Below are positions 11,044 to 22,096 of a stretch of 60,000 nucleotides of DNA, in pieces; positions within the stretch are counted from its first letter, which is position 1, and every line of letters begins with the position of its first letter. A program made the translations under genes and the position numbers. The stretch comes from Strigamia acuminata (lineage: Eukaryota > Arthropoda > Chilopoda > Geophilomorpha > Linotaeniidae). The notes beneath the pieces are model-generated. The model ran no database searches, was not told the DNA's origin, and saw only the letters and a list, made by a program, of their open reading frames with translations. The stretch is from the NCBI GenBank assembly GCA_949358305.1, contig OX442314.1, positions 21,385,060-21,445,059 of the forward strand, read 5' to 3'.

Positions 11044-11425
11044 TTGAGGATAATCGAAATAAAACCATTGGGATCTCCTCAAACAAGCAGCGTTGGCCCG
11101 TACCGAATACTAGCATCGACTATGCCGGTTAATAATATCACTTTACCGTCTTTGCTAGTACCAATCCGGATGCAAAGTATTGACACACTGGTGGAGGTAA
11201 ATACAGCTGCTGAGTTTGATGCAAAGAATAAAATCCAGAATGTTGAAAAATTTGTAAAACACCGGAAAATACTATTAATGTGAATGTTAATACAACACCA
11301 ATAAATGTACACCGGAGAATAAGTGATGTTCCACCTCCATCATATCAAGATCTGTTTCCCCCTTTTCTAATTAATGAATCTAAATCATTTTGTAAACATT
11401 GGAGTATTTCTCTACTAAATAATTA
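11044..11425 (+). pseudogene. Broken PY-motif family member
   Basis: A frame ending at 11283 is followed in another frame by a good family C-terminus, DVPPPSYQDLFPPF (about 11320-11370), which runs to a TAA near 11423. No membrane segment sits in frame upstream and no splice pair restores one. This is best read as a remnant whose PY end survives after frameshift or loss of the 5' part. Confidence 0.5.
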
Positions 11426-12174
11426 ACTTGCTCATACTATTGTATCACGATAACTCTCTTTATTACTAGGATTTCATATCAATCTCATTTACCACACCTT
11501 CAAACAGTCCAATATTATCTCAAGTGAATAAAAATCTAGACACAAAAATACACTTGAAATTATTTTTATTTAAATTTTTTTTCCAAAAAATTTAAAAATT
11601 AGAAATTTAAAAAATTATAGTTTAGAATTTTCGTGGAATTGTGGATATTTTTAGGCCCCCTGAACCCCTAACGACCGCATTGTGCATGGCTGAACATTTA
11701 TTCAAGAACTGATTAGACAAAGTGACATTTCATAACAATTTTCGTAAAATCCAATCAGATATTAACTCACATTCCTTGGAGTATTCCAAACACTCCTAGT
11801 ACTACGCTTAGACGAAACATAACACCTCTTAATCAAGTAACCTTGCACTCTTTGTGCTATTGCCACAAGATTCTAAACTAGTATATTATGCGAAATACTG
11901 AGACATCTTGACCCTCAAACTTGAAAACGGATGGAAACGGATGGCGCAATCAATCTTCCGCAGAGTGCAACATGACCATCTGGCGACAAAATACCTGGAG
12001 AATGAAGATTTTCCCCGAGACTTTCGCATAGAAAAACAGGAATCAAAATGACGTCATATTCTCGTTAGGTAATTATCCTGAAAAACGACACAATCGAGGA
12101 TAAAAATCCCCTTTCTGTACTTGAATTATTACTCTCGTTTCAACGAGAAAAAAGTCTTAACAACCTGTAATTAA
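11426..12174. other. Spacer, nothing recognised
   Basis: AT-rich sequence with no supported frame and no clear repeat on either strand. Confidence 0.4.
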
Positions 12175-12398
12175 ATGTCAAAAGACGGTGGATTTTCAAT
12201 TTTCCTGAGCATACTGTTGCTGCCAATAACAGATAGGGTTTATCAATTAATAAATTAAATACTAAATAATCCTCACAATCCCTTTTTCTTTCTGTTTTAG
12301 TTGTCGATTGTTCTGGTAATTCTGAAGGAGTAATCAATATTGAAATTATAATATTTTCTGTATTTATCTTGTTGAAATTCTTTGGTTGGTCTGTTTAA
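12175..12398 (+). pseudogene. Short signal-peptide/TM family member, damaged donor
   Basis: Exon 1 (about 12175-12230) codes MSKDGGFSIFLSILLLPIT, matching the LLLP-type signal peptides of the array. The expected phase-1 donor reads ACAG|ATAGGG instead of GTxxG. Exon 2 (12301-12398) after a good acceptor would continue VVDCSGNSEG and a hydrophobic segment (IEIIIFSVFILLKFF), then stops directly with no cytoplasmic tail. Mutated donor plus lost tail suggest a pseudogene. Confidence 0.5.
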
Positions 12399-12832
12399 AT
12401 CTATGCGATTATTGTAAAAAAATAAATTTCTCACACTTTTCGATCGCGAACACAACAGCAGCATATGATATGAACTAAACAGAAAAATAATCGTTTGATA
12501 TCTAATCACATGATAAATCAATAAATCTAAAACTTCCTATCACCATTTTAATTCATTACTCCGTATTATTTTATATAACAATAATACGACATTATCAAAT
12601 GCAGAGAGTCCACTCCTCTCCCATCTAGCGGCAAATAACAAAATCACCACAACAACTTGGCAATAGCAAGGTCAACAACTTTTTTTCCTATTGCGTCAAG
12701 AAAAAAAATTAAAATTTTCCCCGTTTTTTTTGTCTTCTCAGTACGCAGAATACGTCATATCCGTTTGTGTAAACAAGAAGAGCAGGACAGTATTTTTACC
12801 TGTAGTTCCAGCTTCAATGTTCAACTCGTATT
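12399..12832. other. Spacer, nothing recognised
   Basis: AT-rich. Probably holds the promoter and 5' UTR of the 12833 gene. No specific element identified. Confidence 0.35.
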
Positions 12833-13657
12833 ATGTTTGATCGTGTATTATCCACAAAATGTTACTCCATCGCTGGAGTATGGATTGTTTATGCCAGTCT
12901 TTCGCTGCCAACAGTTGGTGAGTTGTTAAAAAAAAATACTTAAACAACTTTATAGGCGTGGCCTCATAAATATACATCCCGTGTTGATGTGCATCGCACT
13001 TAAAATATGAGAAAACAAACCAAACTGTCAGCTTATCAAGTTAAAATTCATTTTAAATTAAATTTTATCATGAAAACTTGGCAATTTACTAATTCCTAAA
13101 AAGAGCACTGACCAAACTTATTTCCGCACTGATGAGATGACCTTCAAAAAACCCAGAATGCAATTCTAAGTCAAGCTGAACATTTATTTTTCTCTCATTT
13201 AGCTGCTGACAGAGTCTTACCAAGACCCATAATCGGAATAATCTGCGTGTTCGTCGCAGCAGTTTTATTATTTGTGTGTTGTTATCCGTTATGCCGCCAT
13301 CGTCGCCGACTATTATACGAGCAACAGCAACAACAGCTCGCGTATCAGTATCAGCCGTCAGGAGTCCAAGTGATTAATCAAACTGGGTTGCCAGCACAAC
13401 CGACTGCACCGATCCATTATCCAACTCAAAGTTACGCGACATCTTATCCAGTCGTTCAACAAACGCCGGCTTATCCACCGTATCCGACGAGTCCTCCGTA
13501 TCCACCGACGAGTCCTCCGTATCCACCTGTAGGAGCTCAACCGTACCAACAAACTCAACCACCATATCCCACAGAGACATCTCAGATTTCTTCAAATGTA
13601 CAACCGCCACCGTACGCGGCATTGTTTCCTGATAAGACAACGAACACTAAATACTGA
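12833..13657 (+). CDS. Signal-peptide PY-motif membrane protein, Pro/Tyr-rich tail
   Basis: Exons 12833-12917 and 13203-13657, phase-1 intron, 179 residues. Exon 1 codes a signal peptide ending ASLSLPTV. Exon 2 continues AADRVLPRP, a transmembrane helix (IIGIICVFVAAVLLFVCC), a basic border (CRHRRR), a polyglutamine run and a long Pro/Tyr-rich cytoplasmic tail. The tail holds two direct TSPPYPP repeats and ends QPPPYAALFPDKTTNTKY, a PPxYxxLFP motif. The composition resembles Shisa/WBP1-type adaptor tails, but the Cys-rich Shisa ectodomain is absent. It is one of the best-preserved members. Confidence 0.85.
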
Positions 13658-14182
13658 GTTTATACAATTGCTGAATATAGCAAACTATTTATGAGTTATT
13701 TCACGGTTTTACACAAGTGATTTGAAACCTAAATTATTATTATTATTGTTAAAGATGTAAGTGAATTGAAATCTGAGTTGATTAATATCATTGTTGTTAT
13801 GTACAGGTATTTTTTTTAATTACTAAAAATACCTTCCTGATTGTTTGTATTTGATAATTTTTTATACCGTACTTTATTTTTGTTTTGTGTTCATCAACGA
13901 TAATGTTTATTATGTTAAACAGTTTATTTACTTTGATTAAGACATCAAAATGGTATTTGCTTTATTTTGTTATTAAATAAAACTAAACTGATCTTTACTT
14001 CCTCAAATTATTTATTTATTTTCCGTTGGTAAACCTGCAAATAATATGTTTGGTTCCATTTTATTTTTAATATTTAAATACCACTTCATGTATTGAACCT
14101 AAAGTGCGTGCGGCGGTATTAATCAATATATTACATGTTGCTTCGCAATAAACCTGTTGCTTAGTTATTCCTAAAACAAAAT
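13658..14182. other. 3' UTR and spacer
   Basis: Poly-A/T-rich, with AATAAA at about 13975 as likely polyadenylation signal of the upstream gene. Nothing else recognised. Confidence 0.45.
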
Positions 14183-14720
14183 ATGTCTGCTCCAATTTGG
14201 CCGTGGATCTTGTTGCTGGTGCTGCTTGTTGGTGGTAAGTTGTTTAGAATATAAATCACACTACGACAACATTTAAATATTATCAAATTATTTAGTACCA
14301 GTAGCTGCCAAATATAAGCCACCTAAACAGACCACGAATAAAGATGATGATGGTGTTCGGAGACGTAATGCCGGTCGTATTGGCGGCGCCAACGGTGGCC
14401 AAAGTGGAGGAAGCGGAGGCGAAACTTCAACAACCGGTATAATAGTAGCCGTGGTTTCCCTACTCGTGATGATAGTGCTCGTGGGGTGTTATTGTCGGTA
14501 TAAAAAATCTAATAATTCAGTTGAAGAGTCTGGTGATGCAGGCAACAATAAACAGTCACAATATGTCACCAATAGACATCCAAAAAACCAGAACAACCGA
14601 AGTCTTTCAGCTTCTGGAGATTCGACAGCTCTCTTTTTCACACCAGCAAGACGATTTTCAACTCGGAGTACCGTTATTGTACCTAAACATACATACAACC
14701 GAACCACACCAGTGGGATAG
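14183..14720 (+). CDS. Signal-peptide membrane protein with Gly-rich ectodomain
   Basis: Exons 14183-14234 and 14296-14720, phase-1 intron, 158 residues. The signal peptide MSAPIWPWILLLVLLVG is followed by the longest ectodomain of the array (about 65 residues). This is Lys/Asp-rich, then Gly/Ser-rich, with RRR that could be a processing site. A transmembrane helix (IIVAVVSLLVMIVLVGCYC) and a Ser/Thr/Asn-rich tail ending YNRTTPVG follow. No PPxY. Gene structure and position place it with the array, but the tail signal is absent. Function unknown. Confidence 0.75.
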
Positions 14721-14958
14721 CAATTCATTCAACAATTTCCTCAATTATATATATATACATCTCCTCAAATTGTTTCATATTTTTATCAAGAAATGTTAAT
14801 TTAAAAAATATACATTTTTATTCAACCACATTTAGTAGCATGCAACCGATGCAACTGTTTCTATATTTGCTAATCCAGCACTTGAACTAACAGCAGAAAC
14901 AAATAAACAGTGACAGAATACTACTAAATGATATTCTTTTCAGTTTACTCGACTCAAC

Positions 14959-15164
14959 ATGAGCCACCATTTCACTTCAACATGTTCCAAGGGATCATCT
15001 TTTAGCCTAATAATTCTAATTATCGTATTTGTTACATCGTTAATAATTGTTATAGCAATATTGGGAATTACCGAAGCAACTATTATATTCACAGTGATTG
15101 GTGTGATAGTGATATTGATAATTGTTATCATCTGTTGCTGCCAGCGAACTTCGGTAAAGGATCG
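14959..15164 (+). CDS. Two-helix small membrane protein, 5' part (split gene)
   Basis: Starts MSHHFTSTCSKG. Two closely spaced hydrophobic helices (about residues 14-35 and 42-62) end in CCCQRTSVKDRA. The frame stops at 15174 inside the inserted element. Its natural continuation, KDRAQDEARSRRYH to the end, lies 6.9 kb away at 22097-22285, in frame. Joining at the duplicated AAGGATCG would give 128 residues. If GT at 15154 (TCG|GTAAAG) is used as donor with the acceptor CGCCAAG|GATCG at 22099, the whole insert is removed as an intron and the frame is kept, losing two codons. No PY motif. Confidence 0.6.
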
Positions 15165-15418
15165 GGCAGGGTAGAATATTTTCGACTCGGATTCCTTTCG
15201 ACCGCGTTTTTTTTCGACCGGATTTTTTGCGACCGGATTTTTCTCGACCGGATTGTTTGCGACCAGGATTGTTTCCGATCAGGATTGTTTGCGACCAGGA
15301 TTCTTTTCGACCGGTTGGATTGCGACCTGGAATTTTATCGACTAGGATTCTTTGCGACCAGGATTTATCTCGACCGGGATTCACTTCGACCAGGATTCCT
15401 TTCGACTTGGTCGAAATT
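15165..15418. repeat. Left inverted terminal minisatellite
   Basis: Degenerate tandem units of about 16-17 bp, consensus near TTTCGACCAGGATTCT. Units vary mainly in CGACC[AG]GGATT and in the T-run. Confidence 0.85.
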
Positions 15419-15529
15419 TAGGTAGTTTACTTTTATAAATGGACTTGTAACGTGTCAAATTTATTCATTTTTATATTTTCTTTCATCGGTACATATTTGA
15501 ACCAAAATTTTGTTTTTAGTTTATGGCGA

Positions 15530-16494
15530 ACGAATCTAAGGTTTGTGGAGAAGGGCTATTTCGGTAATGGCTCGTGATGTATAGCAGCACATAACTGCTC
15601 CATTTGGGTAATTTTATCCTTACTTGTTAAATTATTATTGAAATTTATGTTTACATTTTTTCTTTGTAGCAAGTGTCCGTTAATGATTGGCTAAATTGTA
15701 CGGCTACTTGCGATTCGAATGGTGAAGTAGTGGGCACAGTTTTGACCCAACTTCTGCACGGCGTTGGTAATTAGAAAAGGATATCGAGAAAACGATTCGT
15801 AAGGAATATATTTCTAGTTAATATTGATTGAAATTAAAATGTATATTTTTTTTAATTGCAGCCAATTTATAGAACAAATGTTTGCAATCTAAAGACGCTA
15901 GAGTCCGATCTGGGTGACAAAATAGAGACAAATTCGTCGAAAAATTCAGCAGATAATTCAGCTCAAGATGTTCGAAGTGATCAATCGACGGCCGATTCTT
16001 GCGATCCAGCCAAACGAACGCCAGAGAAGACATCTGAGTCTTATAAAGAGACGCGGTCACGGATTACGGAATAGTTTTTATGGATAACGTACCGGTAAAA
16101 ATCTAGAGACTCGTTTTATTGAATTGGTGGAAGTAAATGAATATTTTATGGTACTTTAGTTTATTTACTTCTGTTACCTCTCGAGTATTCTATTACTCCT
16201 TAGCGATTTCATGCATTTTAATTGTATTTTTTATTAGATATCAAATAATTTAATACCCCAGGACGAAATTACGCGATTAACTCACGCAAATACAATGACC
16301 TCATCTGATCTTCGTTCGTTTGAAATTGCATCCATTAATAAAGTGAGTGGAGATTAAAAATTAATATTATTTTAATCTAATTTTAATCTAATTTTAATCC
16401 TAATTTCAGGTGGCTTGGAGTCCAAACTTCGGATCGCATTTATTAGTGGCTTCGGGTGAAAATTCAGGATTAATTAGGATCCATCGAATTCATT
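15530..16494 (+). pseudogene. TFIIIC WD-repeat subunit fragment (GTF3C2-like)
   Basis: Exon-like pieces with proper borders: one with MANESK near 15524; one at about 15671-15765 with DWLNCTATCDSNGEVVG, a WD-repeat blade; one from 15862; one from 16240; and a last one from about 16411 with VAWSPNFGSHLLVASG and GLIRIHRIH before a stop. The last piece resembles the C-terminal blade of TFIIIC110/GTF3C2. Only the 3' part is present, starting right after the minisatellite. A frame change between ESYKET and DAVTDYGIVFMDN (about 16040-16060) indicates decay. Family assignment is from memory of the C-terminal WD signature. Confidence 0.6.
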
Positions 16495-16746
16495 GATTGC
16501 AGCAGACAAAAGTAGAAAAACTACGGGTTAAATTGCAGACGATGTTGTAAATAAAGTGAAATAATTAAAGAAAATGTCTAATTAGCATGATTTTTAATGA
16601 AATTTCTTTGAAGGTTTAGAGTTTAACTTCGGATGTTGATAATTTTGAAACTCGTCAATCGAATTGCAATGTCATCATTTTTATTAATAAATAAAAAATT
16701 CCAAAAAAAATTACTTTGACCAAATATTTTTATTTATTCACACGAA

Positions 16747-18059
16747 TCACATTTCTTCAGTTTCAACAACAACAGGCGCTTCATCATCATCTTCCCTATC
16801 AAAATCCCACTTGAATGTTTTCGTTAAATATTTTTTTAAACCTTCTACCCTTTTCTACAATTTCGTGCGGTACTTGTTGGTTCCCGTTCAAATTGGAGAA
16901 GAAAGAATGCAATGTGTTGACGAGGAAGTTTTCACGACTGACAATATCTACAAAGAAATCGCGAGGAATTTCCTGAAGTTGGTGATGAAGTACAAAAATG
17001 AATTTTGAATATAAATCTGCGTATTTCGTAAGAGCATTGTCGCACGAGCACAGCAAGTGGATTAAATGTTTCCATTCTTCAAATGCGTCGTACACCTGTC
17101 CTAAAATAAAACAAATAAAAGCCATTTGAAGTTCTCCGAGAATGTCTTCAGGATCTGTATACGATTTGAGCATTTGATCTAAAGTATAGGTCAAATCTAA
17201 ACTGTTTTGTGATTTCACAAAACATTTAAGTTACTTTTTTAAAATCAAAATTGTCTTTTTTTTCTTCTTACTTTTTTCAGGAAATTTGGAAAAACGAATT
17301 TCCGTTCCGGGTTTTTGACACATTTTCGGAAGAAAATCATCTAGTTTTGGTCTCTTATTTGTTCTTGTTGACGATTCACTCTCATCAGTTATTAAATGGG
17401 AAACTGACGAAATTTTTTTGTTTAATGGCTGCACCCGTTCTAAAACTGTGTCTAAGAGAATAAGTTTTGTATAAAATATTTTACAAAATACGAAATTTTT
17501 TTCCTTACCAGTCATGTAGTAGGTCTGGAAAATCCATTTTTTCCAGTTGTCGTATGGATAAGCGCCTAAATGTTTGTCAAGCTCCCTTAAATTCTCTTTA
17601 AGCCTGTCTATTTCTTCATCTGAAGTGACTTCATCTTTGATATCTATATTGAACGATACACAATTCAGGTTACAGACCAATTTAAACGTTAATTAAAATA
17701 ACCTTCGAGATATTTATCCCATTTTGTAACAACTATTTCTCCTTTATTGAATTAATGAAAAAATCCAGTTCTGGGTGCCATTTGGTTGTCCCGACTAACT
17801 GCACTGAAATAAAGAAAATAAATTGTGGTCATTAGTCATTGCAAAATCCAAATCCAAATTTTTAACCTCGAAATTACCTGTAATATACAAAATGAATGCC
17901 CAGAGGAATCATCTTGACACCTTTGATATCGGTTTCCACATTCTAAGTATTGTGATCTATTCCAAATTCAGTTTTTGGTGGTACATCTAAAAATATTAAT
18001 GTCACACCTTCGCGAAATAAAGTCTTTGCAACATCAGGATCCATATCTTGTGAAGCCAT
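16747..18059 (-). pseudogene. AAR2: AAR2 splicing factor pseudogene (intron-containing copy)
   Basis: AAR2 is a U5 snRNP assembly factor that binds PRP8. The copy runs on the minus strand from MASQDMDPDVAKTLF (start 18059) through TEFGIDHN and GVKMIPLGIHFVYY. It continues through an RTGFFH exon, the LGAYPYDNWKKWI exon, GTEIRFSKFPEK, and DILGELQMAFICFILGQVYD with IPRDFFVDIVS, to APVVVETEEM. Introns are retained, so it is a DNA-level copy. It has a TAG where the family has Trp (17943-17945), a TAA after RTGFFH, and a one-base insertion in an A-run near 16830 before the TFKWDF stretch. These breaks make it a pseudogene. Confidence 0.85.
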
Positions 18060-18921
18060 TGTCAATTTTACACAGGTACACGGGTTTTAGCAATGTCGCT
18101 CTCTCACTTATGATGTTTGGCCTTGGTCCAAGGTTTGGCACGTGATTGGCACTCCTCTCCAATTCTTATCGCGTCACTCGGTCACTCACCCTACATTTAG
18201 CCAGTGACTTTGACCCATTTTTCACCCCTTTGTTTTTCAGTGAAGAAAACACAAAACTTAGGGGGCACAGAAAGGCTTGGGTGCATTGCACAACTCAAAA
18301 AACACATCAAACTCAAGTTGTGTGTTCTTACAAGGAATGACATTTACTTTTGTGGCTCAATCAGAGGAAAAAAATGTTTGAAATTAGCAAAAATGCAAGT
18401 GCAAAATGGAGAGGTCAGGGGCAAATTGAAAAATCGTCGGTGCAGACGACAATTAAATTAAATCAAATGAATAAAACCATGCAATATTTAGCCCAATTTA
18501 GTCTCAGGAGAGAGCATAATATTTTTCCTCGTTGTTTTATAACCGTTTGTAGTAAATTATAGTTTACTAAATTTGAATTTCGAGCTCGTTTTTGAGCTTT
18601 TTATTCTGGCGATAGATGGCGACACGGTGAAATAGCTAATTCTAGTTTAATTAAAATAAAATAAAGTTTTTTGCGAGGAATTGCAAGAATTAGTAAGTCG
18701 GAGCACTTTGGATCGAAAACTTTAATGCATTTTGTGGCTAAATGGAAGTCGATCCGTACTTAAAAAAAACATGTAATATTTATTCGCTCTGGTGCAGTTA
18801 TTTTCTTCTGTATAACGGCAAATACAAACGGCAATAAATTAATGTATAAGTTTTTGCAAGTAAAATAAGTCTTATTTCATCAAATAATCAGATTTTAACG
18901 AAGGTGATATTGTTTTGAAAA

Positions 18922-19013
18922 CAATAATTTGACGCGCTGTCTTTGAAATTGTTGGAAAACAATGTTTTTTCGCATGTTTTCCAACAATTTCAAAGATAGC
19001 GCGTCAAATTATT
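18922..19013. repeat. Long near-perfect hairpin
   Basis: An arm of about 38 bp beginning AATAATTTGACGCGCTGTCT is reverse-complemented after a 15-base loop, with one difference that would be a G-U pair in RNA. It could be a palindromic MITE or the source of a hairpin RNA. No flanking target duplication was identified. Confidence 0.75.
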
Positions 19014-19492
19014 CCGATGGGCGACTTCGCTGCGAAACACGTGGTCGCTAAGCAACGGAGCGATGGATAATTCTTCGCTAAATTTTAACAGTATTTTACC
19101 ATTCTATTTTATATTGGTTTAAAAAAAGAAACCATGCATAATTTATTGAGCATGAAATGAGATTCACTTTGGTGGTCAAAATGGAAGCAAATAAACTATC
19201 GGTGTTTTAATTCGTTTTTAATTTTTAATGCCAAACAGATTAGCGTAAAATGCTCCAATACATAAATATAAATCAAATAAAAATGACGTTTAGAAGTTTT
19301 TTTTTTGTTAGAAACCAATTTGGAAATTCTATTATAGGAAATTATGCGGAATGGTGGGGGAAATGTTTGCACCTGTGTGAATCTAATAAAATCACAGAAA
19401 TTTATGACTCCTAGGACGAATATTCTTCAAAAAAATTAATATGAAACATGAAACTTTGACAATTCAATTTGTGGCGCAAGTCGGAGAGTTTA

Positions 19493-19496
<4 letters not shown>

Positions 19497-19550
<54 letters not shown>

Positions 19551-19562
19551 GTGTGTGTGTGT
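19497..19562. repeat. GT microsatellite
   Basis: About 30 GT dinucleotides with a GGGTGGGT interruption near 19540. Confidence 0.95.
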
Positions 19563-20430
19563 GACCTGTGTGAAGAGGGGCCGGAAGTGTCTTTACCCTT
19601 GAGAGGTGTGATATAAATGGCAGCAGGTGTTCCTCCTCCAATATTCAGTAAAGAGACACCAGTCTCCTTTAGGCAAAGTCAACCCGACAGGTGTTTGAAG
19701 GGAAATGCAAGAAAAATAAATGGAAAATATAAAAGAAAGAGAGAAAGAAAGAAAGATACGACGTTCCTCGCTTTACTTGGGGCACATAACCATGAAATTA
19801 GCTTTTTTCCTGTGGCATAAAGGTGATGAGACAAATTATAAAAAGATTTTTTTTTTCTTAAAAGTTTAATTCCACATTACCGGTATGTTTGATAAATGAT
19901 TTTTTGGTTAAATGCACTGCCATGAATATGTCATGATGTTTGATTCCAAGGCTTCTCACTTCCTCATAATAACCCAGGCCTTGATGTGACCTGATAAAGA
20001 GGTCTTCATTCAGCTGATTTACACCTGTTTCATTTGTTGTTTTATTTTCATTTTATGGAAGTTGTTGAAAAAGTTTTTGGTGGTAAACTTTATCAAGTTT
20101 CTGTTTCAAACATGCATTTCGTGGGATTTAAATTAATTAAATTTAATTTAATTTTAATTTAATTTAATTTTAATTTTCTGGAAATATTTTTTTCTTTTAA
20201 AATTTGAATTTTGAATAGAAATCAAAAAAGTCACTAATTCAAGAGACAATATAATAATTTTGTTTTCCAAAACTGGAATAATTGACAAGTCTAAATGACT
20301 CGGTAATTGAATTTTCCCTCAAATTTTCCGTCGAATTTTTCACTCGCCTTGACCTGCGCGCTCACGTGCGCGCTTGACCTGCACCCACCTGCGCCCCTCG
20401 CTTTTAATTTAATTTTTTAACTTTGGTTAT

Positions 20431-20637
20431 TGTTAAGTTATGTTAATGTAATGTTGAGTTCATTGTTGAAGAACGTGTTATTGCTATATCATACTGTTAC
20501 ATTGTTGTAAAAGCGTTACCATGACAATTTTGTATTACTCCTCACTTGCTTGTATTTTACCCACGAGTAAAGACGTGTGTTTTGTTTTCCACTTTAAAAA
20601 CCTCTCCTTTATTTCAACGTGATGCCCCAGCATAACA
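20431..20637. mobile_element. Solo LTR (207 bp)
   Basis: Starts TGTTAAGTTATG and ends CATAACA, so the ends are inverted TG..CA. It is flanked by the 5-bp direct repeat GTTAT at 20426-20430 and 20638-20642. No internal retrotransposon sequence adjoins it, as expected after LTR-LTR recombination. Confidence 0.75.
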
Positions 20638-20837
20638 GTTATTAAAATTTAGCAATATCTTTGGTTTATTTTTTGTATTTTTAATATTGTTTACTATTGG
20701 CTGGAATTAGGTTTTGCTTTCGTGTTAATTTCTGAATTTTGGAGTGTTTTATTACATAACTTGATCAAAACTGCCGGTAAATTTCATATTTATTATTCAG
20801 TTTTAAAGATAATGATGTGATGATAATATGCATCTTT

Positions 20838-20912
20838 CCAAGTCCCATCGAATCCCCTCCGAATCCCATCCGAATCCCCAGAATCTATCCGAATCCTACG
20901 AATCCCATCCGT
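20838..20912. repeat. GAATCC minisatellite tract
   Basis: Five to six degenerate copies of CCGAATCCCATC. Reverse complement of the GATTCGG units seen at 5.8 kb. Confidence 0.7.
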
Positions 20913-21422
20913 ATAAAAAAAACAAAAACAAGTATTATCCTGTAATATTCACAGCATCGTATCACAACGTTTATTAGCAATATCAAAAAGAAAAAACAAC
21001 ACATTATATTTTTGATATTGTCGATCTAAACAAACTTAGTTTATTTAGCAGCTATAGAACATTTTTAATTTTATTATTAGTGGTGCTCTTTATTTATTTA
21101 GAAAAATGTAAATGTCAATGGAAAAAAAATATTTTTGTACATTATTTTGTAAATTACATCTGCCTTGTGGCAGCACTGTTTTTAGAATATTTTACAGTAG
21201 TTTAATTTTATAATAATGAGAAATAAAAGCATTTTCACACGAATTTAATCGAATCCGATGTTTTTTCATTTGTCGAAAGAAAAAGTAGAAAAATAGGTTT
21301 GATTCTGCTTGTTTGCGACTCCAATGATGAAATTAAAGTTTGAAATTAATTTACACAGTTTTTATTTATTTGTTTGTTTATTAAAAAAAAAAATTGAATT
21401 GAAAATAAAGATTTTTGTCCGC

Positions 21423-21608
21423 TTATTGGTACTCTACCCTGAATCCCGATATAAAAGATAATCCAGTAGGCACGTTCTTCTGATATTTCACGTAATCTTG
21501 ACCAAAAAAATTTAAAAGAATGAATTCTTCTTCGTGTATCCGCTCGTTAAAGAAATTCCATGATGCGATAGTGTAACCGATTAAACAGATCGGATTGCAC
21601 AATACAAT
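21423..21608 (-). pseudogene. ICMT: Last exon of ICMT (captured fragment)
   Basis: A minus-strand exon after a good acceptor (AATTGCAG) codes IVLCNPICLIGYTIASWNFF, then RIHEEEFILLNFFG and VPTGLSFISGF, to a stop. This is the conserved catalytic C-terminus of isoprenylcysteine carboxyl methyltransferase, with the paired Glu region and TGLPFI-type end. The upstream exons are absent: the sequence to the right runs into non-coding DNA and then the terminal minisatellite. The exon itself has no break but cannot make an enzyme alone. Confidence 0.8.
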
Positions 21609-21869
21609 CTGCAATTAGAAATAAACTTTTAGTGAGTAAATGCTATAAAGAAGGCTGCAAAAGTAGATTATTTGCTTCTAAAAAATGCTTATTCAAGAAA
21701 CACAATTCCAGCAATTTCCATTAAAAAATATAGTGTTGGATTGAACAATACACATTACTCCTGTCATGTATGCAATACGTGTCATCGTCACGTATTGTAT
21801 ACTGACATCGTCAGTTATATAATGCGTGACATTATTTGGGGTATATAAACCCCCAACCATTGGTGAAGT

Positions 21870-22096
21870 CGAAAAATGTCCGGTCGAAAAAAATCCTGGT
21901 CGAGATGAATCCTGGTCGAAAATTTTCCTGGTCGAAAATTATCCTGTTTGAGTCGAAAAAATTCCTAGTCGAAAATTTTCCTGGTCGAAAATTTTCCTGG
22001 TCGAAAATAATCCCAGTCGAAAAAAAGCGCACTTTACCTCGAGTCGAAAAGAATCCCGGTCGCAAAGAATCCGGGTCGAAAATATTCCTCCTCGCC
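21870..22096. repeat. Right inverted terminal minisatellite
   Basis: Degenerate units near GGTCGAAAATTTTCCT, the reverse complement of the left array. The outermost ten bases (GAATATTTTC on the reverse strand) match the left end exactly. Confidence 0.85.

Larger units (their letters stand above)
18060..21422. other. Non-coding interior of the large element
   Basis: No convincing gene in 3.4 kb. It holds a strong hairpin (18922-19013), a GT microsatellite (19497-19562), AATTTAATTT low-complexity DNA near 20130-20175, a solo LTR (20431-20637) and a GAATCC tract (20838-20912). Confidence 0.6.
15165..22096. mobile_element. 6.9-kb foldback-type element with captured genes
   Basis: Flanked by the 8-bp direct repeat AAGGATCG (15157-15164 and 22097-22104). 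The termini are imperfect inverted repeats (GGCAGGGTAGAATATTTT left; GGCGAGGAGGAATATTTT on the reverse strand of the right end). They continue into oppositely oriented minisatellite arrays of about 230-250 bp. Inside are a TFIIIC subunit fragment, an intron-containing AAR2 pseudogene and one ICMT exon. It also holds a hairpin, a GT repeat and a solo LTR. No transposase was seen, so mobilisation would need proteins in trans. Known foldback (FB/Galileo) elements have such repeat-filled inverted ends. Confidence 0.7.

Noticed and set aside
15165-15418. CRISPR-like array
   Set aside because: Units are degenerate, contiguous, without spacers, and the genome is eukaryotic.
15135-15425. Open frames through the CGACCAGGATT array (FDRIFCDRIF-type repeat proteins)
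   Set aside because: All frames of the minisatellite stay open because the unit lacks stops. No start, helix or conservation beyond the repeat.
18146-18562. Overlapping frames upstream of the AAR2 pseudogene
   Set aside because: No homology recognised, no splice support, and they lie in the presumed promoter region of the copied gene.
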